Positions 43,901 to 55,800 of a stretch of DNA of 64,000 bases are shown here, piece after piece; positions within the stretch are counted from its first letter, which is position 1; every line of letters begins with the position of its first letter. The stretch covers positions 6,200,001 through 6,264,000 of the forward strand of contig NC_064672.1 of assembly GCF_023278565.1 (NCBI RefSeq). Direction: 5' to 3'. This stretch comes from Colletotrichum lupini. Lineage: Eukaryota > Ascomycota > Sordariomycetes > Glomerellales > Glomerellaceae. The notes beneath the pieces are model-generated. The model worked only from the letters and a program-made list of their open reading frames with translations. It made no database searches and had not been told where the DNA came from. Both the position numbers and the translations under genes were made by a program.

Positions 43901-46900
43901 ACTGCCCCGAGCCTCTTCATTCTCTGGAGCCATTTCTCGTCGATTTTGGGGTTTCTGCTGGACAGTACAATGTGCTTTGCGCCCTTCGTGATCATCCAAT
44001 GGCAAAGGGAGAGTCCCAAGGATCCTGACAGACCTTGGAGCCAGTATGTTTTGTCACCGCGGAACTGCAGACGACTATCTGCCGGTAGCACAGGTACCTG
44101 CAGATAGCAGTCTTCTCCTGGCCTCCAGTCCAAGACGCTCAGTGGCTGGTCGAGGGGCGACCCTCCGTGCGTTTGCAACGATCTCAACGAAACTACAGGC
44201 TTCTCCGCAGATCGCGAGGTCTTTGATGCTGCAGACGAGTGCACCAGACCGGCGCGCAATAACGTGCCTAGATGATTGGATTGCTGAGTAGTCATCTTCA
44301 AGGAGACTGCTGGCTGTTCGCCGCCGGAAACGAAGCGAAAAGGCGATGGAATAATGGTTGCGCGCTTCCCAAGCAAGCGGAGGAGTTGCTCGAGAAGGGC
44401 ATCGGACTCGAACTTGTGCGATAGATCGACAAAAAAATGGACACTCTCGGGAAGTAGTCGACGTACTGCTCTCGAGGTGGCATGTTGAGGGATTTCTATG
44501 CAGTCAACGGGAAGTGCTGCGAGACCTTGGGGTGCTGCAAAGGTAACCGTGACTGACTTCTGTTTGGCGTAGAAAGACAGGATATCGGCCTGCGTTGCGT
44601 CTGCGTGGTAAACCAAGAGCGACTGTCCACTCTTCAAGGGACCAAGGACGGTTGTCGCGACCAGACCACAGGCCACAGCCCTAAGGTCATCAGCCGAATT
44701 GGATAAGGGGCTGAAGGGAATCACCAGCGAGCGAGGTTGTCGCAGGTTTGACGCCAGTACCGGCGACAGAGTCGTTATTGTGGATGTCGGCTGATCTTGA
44801 ATGTGACCAGACGCGACAAACAGAGATGCAAAATCTGGTGCAAGCTTGAGAGGCGTCGCAATCGAGAAGTCGACGCACAGCTCAACGTATTCTTCCTCAT
44901 CCTCCGAGGCGTTGGCGGTCAACTCGACGGGTTGTACAGGGTCAGTTGCCGCCTCAGAAAACCCAATTGAACACCCGTCTTGGGTCCCCAAAGTAACCTT
45001 GGATGCAGGCACGTCTATTGATATTGGGCGTCGGCTGGAGTTGTAACGGTTATTGAGCCGAGGGCTGCGCTTGAGACGTGGCAACAGGATTGCACCATCT
45101 TTGAAGATAACTTCTTGCTCCATCGTCCACAGCAAGTTGCTATCATTTGCGATACCGTCTGCAGTCCATTGCGCGAAATAAGCCAACCGGCACAGCAACT
45201 CGCTCAGTAGGGTCGCATTTGACGACTGGACGCTGTCCAAATCGACGAACTGACAGGTCAAACCGATCGCTTCGAGCAGCTGAGTACGACCGAAGCCAAG
45301 GGAGATGTTGGCATGAGGATTCTCGGCCAGACGACCCTGCGTGACCCAGAGGACCTTTTTGCACTCCTCAAATATCCGTTTGAGAAAGTTCCAGCGTCCC
45401 TCGGTGAGGTCACTGAATACTGGGTTCTCAAGGTCAACGAGACTCAGAACAACTGTCTGGGGGCCGAGACTGTCGGGAGAGACGGTCTCCAGCGACTTCG
45501 CAATGGTTGTCCGACGACAGCGGCCTTTCATGGCGTCGGAGATGGACCTCGCGAGTCTAACGACAGCCAGGCTCTTGCCTCCGACGATCAATAGATCACA
45601 GCTGCACAAGGGGTCGCGAAGGGTTGAAGGAGCTGTGAGAGGCTCGCGGAGACACTGGACGCGGTCATCGACGGCCTGAGACACGATGAGAGAGACCGGG
45701 TGGGCAAGTGGGTCGAGCTCAGGGGTGACGGCGTCAACACCTCCGAAACCCGTCTTCCGCAGCAGCTGATCCCACTCAACGACGTTGATACAGGGCGAGT
45801 AGACACGCCCGTCATCGCGACCGAGCCACCAGCCGGGCAGGCAGCCAAAGACAGAACCCTCGCGGATGGGCTCGTTGTCAGTGACCTCGAGCATCATGAT
45901 GTAACCGCCCGGTTTCAACAGACGACGGGCGTTGCGCATCGTCTGCTCGAGCTTCTCGGTGGCGTGAAGGACGAAAGAAGCCACGATGAGATCGTATGAC
46001 TGTTCGGTGAAGCCTTGATCCTTTCCAGATTGTCCGATGTCGAGGGTTTTGAAGATTAACTTGTCGAGTTCGTCGGTGAAAACTTCTACGGCCGTGGGGA
46101 AAAAGCCCGAAGAGATGTCGGTGAAGGTGTAAGAACTGTACGCCCCCTTGAGATCCTTCAGGATAGTCTTCGTAGCACTACCAGTACCAGCACCTGCTCT
46201 AGTCAGTTGCAACTTTCTTTGATCAGCAGCTTCATGTCAACTCATTCAACACTCACCAACTTCAAGTATGTTCATGTTCGGAAACCGATGACTCAACTGC
46301 GCAACAGCACGGCCAGCGTACTTGTTGTACTGGGGAAAGGCAAGAGCCTTTTCGTAGTACCGATCAAGGAGACCGTCCTTGCGCATGTGCTCTAGCATTG
46401 TCGTCTTGCCCCAAACAACGTTGCGGAAGTTTTGACCTGCAGCATGTACCATACGGATGTCTACTGTGTCCTTGTACCTATGTTGCCATCGGCGTGATTA
46501 GTTCGATTCATTCAGATGTTGACTCTGGAGCATAATGCATTGTGTATAGCGAAGGTCTCAAAACTTACGGCTTACATATTCTCTCAATATCTTCCCAGGA
46601 GTCGGAGTCCCATTCCTTCTTGACATATAGATGGTCATCGGCGGCGACCCTGTCGAGAATATACCGGGTGTATTCGAACATCCCAACATAAGGCCCTTCA
46701 GTTCGCGCCGGATGGTCTCGTGGAATCTCGTGGTCCAGAAGCCGCAGGTAATAGTAACAGGCGCGTTCAGCCACAACAGCCAGTTCGTGTTCGTATTCCG
46801 TCGGTTGGCCGTCGTACACAACCTTGGCGACATCCGGCTTCTCGACATCCCAGACTGTCTCGGAGAAAAGCAAGGTGTCTTCCACCTCGGTAGCCCGGGC

Positions 46901-49900
46901 AAATGGTACACAGCGAATTCTCTCAACCTGAACAATGGCTTCGCCGGTTGAGCAAAGGTCGAGATCACCACAAATTGGAGCTTTGTCTTCCTTATCGAGC
47001 TCGGCCGTGACATCGATTCTTGAGGCTTCCTTCGCCAACTGCGCGTCAACAACAACCCTCTTGATCGAGGTTGGTACATGAAGAGACCATAATCCACCGT
47101 CATAGGGGGCGCTGAATGCCAGGATTGCGGTCTGGAACGCGCAGTCAAGCACGGCGGGATGGACGATATACGTCTTGTCGGAATCGTCGGCCACCAGCGT
47201 GCTTCGGGCAGAGTCCAAGCACCTCTCAATGTCTGAGAGAATACGGAACGGGCCAGAGTATCCATAACCCAATGAATCAAGGTACTCGTAGAACTCTGAC
47301 GCGTCAAGACGTGTCAGTAACTTGCCATCATGATCCACACTAGGACAGAGGAGCCGGATGCTGCCATCTTCTTCATCCTCCTCCTTGAGCGTGGCTTTGA
47401 CCCGTCCATCCGCCACTAGAGCCATTGAATCACTCTGATTGCCAGAACTAGTAAAGAGAGAAAAGACGGCGCTCATACTCCGGTCATCCACCTCCAACTC
47501 CGTCAAGGAGAGCAGCGTCTCGACATCACCGTTTTCGCCCACAGTCACGGCTTGGCGGATGGTTATATCTTCCACTTCGACGAGACGAAGCTGCTTTCCT
47601 CGTCGTTGAGCGATGGTGCGAGACGCTTCAATGGCCATGACAACGTAGCCAGCGGCAGGCAAGACACTCTGACCTTGAAGCTGGTGTCCGTCTAGCCAAT
47701 GAATTTCCTTGGGATCTAGGAAGTTGCGCCAGCTGATCTGTCTTGCCGTTACTTCCGGGCACAGTCGGCCCAAAAGCTCGTGGTGAGATCCCCCCGAAAG
47801 ACGAAGCAAGCGTGAGCGCCTAGACTCATGCCAATAAGATGCCTCGTGATCCCAAGCGTACGTCGGAAGTCCCGTAGACACCGTGGGTTTCTTATCGCCG
47901 GTCATCGTAGATTCAATGTAGTCGGCGAGGTTCACCAGAGGGCCCAAGTGCGACCACGCGCTCCCTAAACTGCAGGAAAGCGCAGCGATAGCATCATTTC
48001 CTCTGCTAAGGGTTCCTAAGTATGCGCCTGCACTTTTCCCCAGAATCTGGAGCGCCGGGGCCTTCAGAGCCGGATGAGGACCGACCTCCATAACGAGGTC
48101 AAAGGGACCGCTTTCGTGAGCAGCTGCCCGCACAGCCTGAGAGAAGAGGACAGTCTGCACCATGTTATCGACCCAGTATTGCCCCGTGCCTCTCTTTGAA
48201 ATTGCGTCAGGCCCCAGCTCGCCGGCATGAACGCTAGAATACCAGGGACACTTGGCCTTACCGACAGTTGTAGATGTGTTCTTAGCCAAAGCAGACCCAT
48301 AGGGTTCAGCACAGGGCTCCATGTGATACGAGTGATAGGCCTTGTCGACTTTGAGAAGGCGAGCGAAACACTTCTCGCCTTCTAGTCGACTTTTGATATC
48401 ATTGATAGCCTCCTCGTCACCTGAAAGCGTGACACTGGAGTCCGAGTTAGACGCAGCAATTGAGATTCGCCCGTCGTAGCCGGCGATGAGCTCTTGTGCC
48501 TCTCGCAACGAGTTCGAAACAGCAAGCATCGAGCCCCTTGCGGCATTTCGGCCCTGGGCATGCTTGCTGTGGAGGCCGCGGTAGTACGCAATCGTGATGG
48601 CATCTTGTGCAGAGACAACACCACTTGCGTACGCGGCTCCAATTTCGCCGGATGAATGGCCGACGACGGCGGAAAACTCCAATCCGGCGGTTTTGAGGAC
48701 TTCGACGAGCATGATTTGGATAGCAGCGCACAGCGGCTGCGATAAAGCAGCTTGCGAAATGCGTGATGCTTGCTCATCCACCAGAAGCTCCTGCCGAAGG
48801 GTCCAGGAGGGGCGATCGAAAGCAGGGAGTCGCGTGAGATGTCGGTCCAAAGAGTCAACGATCTGGCTGCAGAGGGGCGACCTAGTTACCAGTTCACGAC
48901 CCATTCCAGCCCATTGCGCCCCTTGGCCGGTAAATACACCAAGCACTCTGAGAGGGGCACCATCGGAGTCTCTTATGCGCGCCTCCACGCCGAACTTCTC
49001 TGCCTCGAGCGACTTGCTGATTTCCTTGGCCAACTCGTCTGCATTGGCGGCCGCGTAAGTGATTCTGAATGCGTGGGTTGTCCGGCGGGAGGCAAGAGTC
49101 CAAGCAAGGTTAGGGATGTCGGTTGAAGGCTTGTCGGCCAAGTATTGAAGATATGAAGATGCTAACGATCGAAGTGACGATTGGGACGCAGCTGAAAGCA
49201 CAATAGGTTGCGCGATGTTGTCCACATCGACCGCAACCTTCTTCCGTTCCAACACTGATGATTCATTGGGCTCATAGACCTCGAGAATGGCATGGGCGTT
49301 GGCACCGCCGAACCCAAAACTGTTGACACTAGCTCTCCTGGGCTCCCCAGGACGCAAAGCGGGCCATTCTGACAAAGCTGTTGGGATTTCGAGGTGACCA
49401 TAGTAAGGCTGGACGCTGGGTGCCAAGTTGTTGAACAGTAAATTCGGGGCAATTTTCCCGGCCTGAAGACACAACGCTGAACCAATCCACGTCAACATAC
49501 AATCAATAGAGTGGTGACTCTAACAAATCTTGAAACTTAATGTGAGAAGAGGGACAACTTACAAGCTTTTAAAAGAGCAGCAAGACCAGCAGTACCTTCG
49601 GTGTGACCAATAACTGTCTTGATAGATCCAACAAACAGCTTCTCGCTATCGTGAGAAAGAGTCTCGCCACCAAAGAAAGCATCATGAATAGCTTTGGCCT
49701 CAACTGGGTCACCAGCTGGGGTTCCGGTTCCATGGGCCTCGAAATATTGGGGCCGTGAAGTCAAAGGGTCCAGATCAATCTCACGGTAGGTGCTCCGGAT
49801 GAGTTCGGTCTGCGATGTCGGACTAGGCATCGTAATGCCAGACGTCCTGCCATCCTGGTTGATCCCAGTGTTCCGCACGATACATTCGATAGGGTCGCCG

Positions 49901-50676
49901 TCGGCAAGAGCCTGGCTAAGCGTCTTCAAGACGACGGCCGCCACGCCTTCTCCACGGGCGTAACCATTGGCATCCACATCCCACATACGGCTTCGGCCAT
50001 CGGGAGAAAGCATGTTGAGGTTACTCTCGGCGATGTAGTTCTCGGGTCCTAAGAGCAAGTTCGACCCCGCCGCAACAGCAACGTTGGACCGCCCACTTCT
50101 CAGGACTTGAACAGCCTCGTGCACAGCAACAAGACTAGAGGAACAGGCTGTATCGAGAGTGATGGACGGACCCTTCCAGTCGAAGAAGTAGGAAATTCGA
50201 TTGGACATCAAACTTCGACCAATGCCGGTTGCGTGGTATCGTGCGAGGTTGTCTATGTCCCTAAGGAGTTGGTTCTCGTAATCACCGCACATGACGCCAC
50301 AGTAAACCGCCGTATTCGTCCCCTTAAGTCTGGCGATATCGAGACCAGCAGCCTCGACTGCCTCGTAGACAGTCTCGAGGAGGAGGCGGTGTTGCGGATC
50401 CATGGTCTTGGCTTCCATTGGTTTCACATTGAAGAAAGGGGCGTCGAACTTGGTCACATCCTGATCAAGGAAGTAAGAGACCTTGACGTTGCTCGTGCCA
50501 TGATGAGCCGCGTCGGAATGGTAGAAGCTGTTGACGTTGAATCTCTCGGGGGGGATCTGACGCGCAACGTCTCTTGGCTGGCTGAGCAGCTGCCATAGCT
50601 TGGAAGGCGTAGAACTTGATCCCGGAAAGCGACAGCCAGATCCTATGATGGCTATAGGCTCCAAGTTGTTCGCCAT
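37919..50676 (-). CDS. Hybrid PKS-NRPS megasynthase (4112 aa), core enzyme of the cluster
   Basis: Six exons on the minus strand (50676-49563, 49476-46569, 46477-46257, 46193-43883, 43806-43106, 43002-37919) sum to 12339 nt and 4112 aa. Introns are 86, 91, 63, 76 and 103 nt. Domain order is as follows. KS has C178 in DTACSSS, H315 and H358. AT has S646 in GHSSG. DH has H969 in [10 protein letters not shown] and D1149. C-methyltransferase has GAGTG near 1411-1417. A degenerate ER spans about 1880-2100. KR has GLSGSLG at 2135 and Y2274. ACP has S2450. C has HHINFDG at 2732-2738. A has [11 protein letters not shown] near 3228, NAYGPTE, and K3602. T has S3688 in GGNSL. R has TGASGFLG near 3773, Y3925 and K3929. 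All visible catalytic residues are present. The enzyme would build a highly reduced methylated polyketide, amidate it with an amino acid and release it reductively. The amino acid and product cannot be read reliably. The KR intron acceptor at 43807 was chosen because it alone restores FSCDITSKAS. Confidence 0.93.
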
Positions 50677-52569
50677 CCTAGCTCACGGTGTTCAAGTTGC
50701 CGTCGAAAAAGTGGCACGGAGAAGTCGTAACGTTGGGTTCTATTGCAATAATAGTTCCAAGAATGCTTGGAGACTGAAAATGTCTTAAGACAGTGCACAA
50801 CATCTTTGTGCTCTCTTACAAACATTCGCTTTTATTTAATTTATTCTTTCCTTCATAGGTCAGTCCTCTGTCCGTTATTGTGTGCAAACACACATGCCGG
50901 GGTTGCAACTGTATCCGCGAGTGCTTTGTGGATCTAGCAGACAGCGATCAAAACTATCATTTCTTTAGGAAAGTAACGGTATTGCTTTTCGGCCCAACTC
51001 CAAGTTATCGGCAGTTCGGAAGCAAAAATTAAATCTTGTTCTCTTGAAATCTACTGTTCAACAGACAGTATGCGTCGGAGGGTGACGCATTAACATGGAC
51101 TTCCACTGCCCAACGGATGTCACCAAATAGCTAAATGACACTCTGATCGGCCGGTTGGCTTTACTATAGTTTGCGAGGGGGAAAAGCAACCGACCGATTT
51201 CGGCTGACCGATGCGGGGCCGGCCGGTTGCGTGCGATTCTGCGATCATTACAGCGAACCCTCTGGCTCCGCCCCATCTGAGTCCGGTCCGTTATCGTATA
51301 ATTCCGTATGCCAACACGGCAATACATATATATGCGCCGACATGTATGGCAGGCCGTAGAGGTCACTGTTGCAAAACCCTAAATTCCTTGCAGAATTCCT
51401 CAATTAGATTAGCGTCTTGTTGTGCAAGCCCCGCAACACATCGATCTTATGCTCAGTTTCCTTTGCTTGTGGGATAGTGAAACCTTGCTGGACAACAGCG
51501 AGTCTGCTGCAAATCAGAGATATTAATTCTAGTTCAATACGCAATCAGGTAATACAGCATCGAACGGCAGATGACGCATCGGGAAGCAATATGACTCCGT
51601 CATTCTAGTTCTCTGGGTCCACCTCTCTCTTGTCAGCTTCCTCCGCCTAGTTTAGCTACTGCTATTACAGCATCGTGCATATGTCGCTCCTTCTTTTGTA
51701 AGCATTGAGAATGTTTGAGCGGTCCAAAACTGTTGTGATGGGCCCCTGCAAATATCTGGTAATGGCTGCGGCGGCTGGTTTGCGAACAAAATGTGGAACC
51801 AGGTCAAGGAGAATTGTCCGAGCCGGAGCCCCCACAGCAACCCAGGAATCGTGTCACAAGAGTTTGTATGAGGCAGTCAACATAGAGGATATCTGAAAGA
51901 GTGTATGTATGTATTGATCAATCCATAATGATGATGATAATGATGATGATAGAAAGAAAAGTCGGTGTGTTCTTGCTGGAATCCGACATCGGAATATTCG
52001 GAGATACAGGTGTTATATGCATACCCTGGAAATGCAATCCTTGTGCCTGACATCTCCATATTCAGATAGGCTTATCTGACAAATCGGAAGAGACGATTAA
52101 TGTAGCTGCAGAAAATACGCGTCCGAGACGCACACTCATCCGACCGCGGAGAGCGCCCGAAGCGCTCGACCCAAACACAGATAACAAACGACAGTACGGC
52201 GATGGAGATGATAGTTGACGACAGCGAGTGAACGAGCAACATGCGCTCAAAATACATACAGTACATACTAAAGTATAACGAAAGAAAATTCAAAGACACT
52301 ATGGCAACGCTCCTCCGCGACCTGAGTATGACACGTACAACATCATCGCCATCTAGAAACCATGGAGGACCCCGTTCAACGCAACGACGCACCACCCAAC
52401 TAAGGACCGCTTTCACCTCTGTTACCCATCCAGTGAGGAGAGAGGACCAGCCAGGGGGTGCTTCATCATCCATCAGAAGCTCGATCACTCTCCATGGCAT
52501 TTTAGCAAGAGCAGTACAGAACTCTGCACCCCGATCATCGAGACAGGCGAGGGCACCGAACCACCCACA
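50677..52569. promoter_or_regulatory. Upstream region of the PKS-NRPS gene, no gene supported
   Basis: This 1.9-kb stretch contains the PKS-NRPS promoter, the CGGYCGGTTG motif cluster and a short ATG/GAT microsatellite at about 51927-51951. A minus-strand open frame at 52500-52072 (142 aa) has a hydrophobic core but matches nothing I know. Other open frames are short. No trans-acting enoyl reductase or hydrolase gene is present. Confidence 0.5.
51148..51230. promoter_or_regulatory. Three copies of CGGYCGGTTG, including an inverted pair
   Basis: CGGCCGGTTG occurs at 51148-51157 and 51220-51229. The complementary form CAACCGACCG, one mismatch, is at 51187-51196. The last two form an inverted repeat with arms at 51186-51196 and 51220-51230. 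CGG-type half-sites suggest a Zn2Cys6 factor. The cluster lies about 470-555 bp upstream of the PKS-NRPS start codon. Function is inferred. Confidence 0.35.
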
Positions 52570-52620
52570 GTATTAAACAAAATTTACAATCCCTTACCTT
52601 GGGAGGACGATCGACCGCTG
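52570..52620 (+). mobile_element. 5' stub of a Tad-like LINE split by the Gypsy insertion
   Basis: The last 50 bases before the Gypsy target duplication encode NKIYNPLPWEDDRPLV. This resembles the VNVYNP segment of LINE endonucleases and is followed across the insertion at 59977 by VVGDFNQPRA, the next endonuclease motif. The left edge of the LINE is an estimate and the element is probably 5'-truncated. Confidence 0.5.
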
Positions 52621-52625
52621 GTTCT
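52621..52625. repeat. Target-site duplication GTTCT (left)
   Basis: GTTCT directly precedes the left LTR and recurs at 59977-59981 after the right LTR. Confidence 0.85.
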
Positions 52626-52834
52626 TGTCAGGCCTCGCCGGTCAGGCCTCGTCGGTTAAGGGATAGCTCAGGGGGTATAAAGAGGGGGACTAAGTAATAA
52701 AGGAGTAGCTTAGGTATATATAGAGCGCTAATAATATACTTTAAAAAAAGGGTAAATTTTAGTAATTCTTTTTTTAAACCCTAATAATAATTAGTTTTTA
52801 TAAGCTTTTTTTTTATATTATATATTTATTAATA
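52626..52834 (+). repeat. Gypsy 5' LTR
   Basis: This 209-bp repeat is unmutated at its outer end (TGTCAGGCCTCGCCGG) and heavily C-to-T/G-to-A mutated toward the inside. Confidence 0.88.
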
Positions 52835-55800
52835 ATTTAAAACCTTTATTTATAAAAGGGACTAGGCTAGAAGCTTAAAATATTAATAAGAACGAGACAT
52901 AGCGAGAGAGCGTAGTTAGTATTATAATAATAATAAAAATAACTCTTTTTTATTAAACCCCCTAAAATTACCTCTTTTTTAATAAATAATATAAAAACGA
53001 AGTATAATAAGACGAATAACGTAATAATAACGTAAAAGGACCGTATTATTAAAAATATTAACGAATTTTAAATAAAATAATAAACCTCTTACCCTTATTT
53101 ATTAATACCTAAACCGAACGGTAAGTAATAAGCTAATAAAACTATAAAAATAAGAACGATAATTAGAAAAAGAAATCCTTATTATAACGTATAAAGAGCG
53201 CCTATATAAAAAATAAGTAGATTTAGAACGTTTATAGAGCTTTTTAAATAACCCGGCCCTTATACTAAGGGTTATAGTCTTAATTATAATAGCCTTAAAT
53301 ATTAGCTTTAATATGAATAAGAATATAAACCCCCGGACTAAGGATAGTTTAATAAATAAAACTATATTTAAAGCGCTACTTAAGTAATAATAAAATAATA
53401 AGTTCGTATTACTTAAACCCCTATTTACTAACTCCTTTTTAACTTAAATAAGCGCCGTAAGTAGAACGTTTATATTTAAACTACTATCCCTCTCTAACTT
53501 ATTATATATTAATAAATCGGTACGAGATCTATAGAGCTTCCTTTTTAATTATTACTATTACTTTAATTTATAAGCTTAATAAATAAAAATAGACTATAAT
53601 AAAATAGTATATACGGTTAGTTACTTAAGCGGTAATATAAAAACTTTTTAAATATATTATATTTTTAATTATTAAAAGACCCCCGGGTTTATAATAAACT
53701 AGGTTATATAAAAGGAACTAAAGACCTTTTTATAAAATAACCTATCTAACCCCGCTAGCTAAGGAATAGTAATGAGTATATAACTAAATAATACTTCGTA
53801 AAACTAAAAAAAGAAAGTTAACGAGTTCGTTAGCTATATTAATAAGCTCGAGATAAAACTAGAATATATTTTAATAAAGAAATAGAGGATTTTTATATTA
53901 ATAAGTAAGCTACGGCCCGAACTATACTTCGTAATAATATTATAAATAGAACTTCTATAGACTTATTTATAATTAGTATTACTAATAAAACGTATTAAAT
54001 AATCTTTGTTATTAGTAAGGAGCTTATAAACGTCCCCTAGGTAATATTTTAATTTAAATTTAAACGAGCTAGTAAGAAGATACCGGGGCGCTAATAAGTT
54101 AAATATATAAAGAATATGCCGTAACTTACTTAGTAAGGATACTACGTATTATAATTATAAAGAGACTAGCTATATTATAAAAAATTACTTATAACTATAG
54201 GAGTAGTATTAATAGTACTATAACTATAGTAAAACCGGGTACCTTATTAATAACTACCTAAGCGTTATATATTATAAATATAATTAAAAAGGGTATAAAG
54301 TTATTAGTTATTAATTAGACCTCGCCCTAGTTAAGTAGCGCGGACTAATAACGAGCTCGAATACTATTTTAATAAGGAGAGTAGTTAGTAATTAATAAGG
54401 GTAGCGCTTAGACGTCCTAACTTATATATATTTAAATTGCGTATAGGAGAAGCTAAGTACCCTTATTGATTTAGGAGTAAAAAGAAACGTAATTAGTATC
54501 GGTTTATTTAATAGTTTTAACGCTAATTTATAAATTTACTTATTATTATAACTAGTAAATATAGAGGGTAAATAAATAGAGATACTAAGAAGCTACTACT
54601 TACGGCTTCGAATTATTAATAATAATTATATAATAAAGATATAGCTATATCGCTTTATAATAGCTAATATTACGGCGCTTATACTTATCCTTAGTTTTCC
54701 TTAGCTAGAGGATATTAACTTACTAATTAGTTAGAAATAAAAAAAGTAGTAATATCTAATTTATAAACGATATATCTACTTAAATACCCTAAAAAAGGGG
54801 CTATTAGATAACTTAGTTTTAATAATACTCGCGTATATTATAATTAACTTAGCTATGAATAACGATATAATACTAGCGAGTATAGCCGAGGACTAAAAAC
54901 TATATTACTAGGACTTTAATAACTTATTTTTAAAAAAGAAGGCTATTTTATTATTAAATAAAGCACTATACGACTACTATATCGAGCTAAATAACGTAGC
55001 GCCTATTCCCTAGGGACCTATTTACTTATTATTAAACTATAAGCTCGAGATCCTACGTAATTATTTAATAAAAGTAGAGGCTAGGGGCTAGATATACCCC
55101 TCTATAAGCTTAGTAAGAGTACTTATCTTTTTTATATTTAAAAAAAAAAAAGAGCTACGACTTTACGTTAATTATAGAGCGATTAATAAGATTATATAAA
55201 AAGATAGAACGCCGCTATTACTAATTAAAGAAGTACTAAATAGACTATTTAATACCTCTATTTTTATAAAGCTAAACTTTAAAAACGTATACTACTATAT
55301 ATATATAGCTAAGGATAATAAGTAAAAAACGGCTTTTTATATTAAATACGGGTAGTTTAAGTACCTAATTATACTTTTTAGATTAACTAACGTACCCGCA
55401 ACTTTCTAAGCATATATTAATAACGTTCTAAGCGGCCTAGTTAATACCGTCTATATTATATACCTAAATAATATCTTAATATATAGTAATAACTACGTAG
55501 TATATAAAGAGCACGTACGTAGCGTACTATAAAAACTACGGTAATAAAACCTATATCTAAATAGTAATAAATACGAGTTTTATATATTACGTATAAGATT
55601 CCTAGGGTATATCGTATTTAATAAAAATATAAAAATAAAACCCGCGCATACCGAAGCTATAATAAATTAGCTACTTCTAAGGAGCGTTAAAAATATATAA
55701 ACGTTCTTTAGATTTATAAAGTTCTATTATAAATTTATTAATAACTACGCTAAAATAATAGTATTTTTAATAAACTTATTAAAAAAGGTAAAACTAGGAT

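Noticed and set aside
46558..47307. 249-aa minus-strand open frame overlapping the synthase
   Set aside because: It is an alternative frame of the DH-region exon, rich in Arg, Pro and Thr, without any domain.
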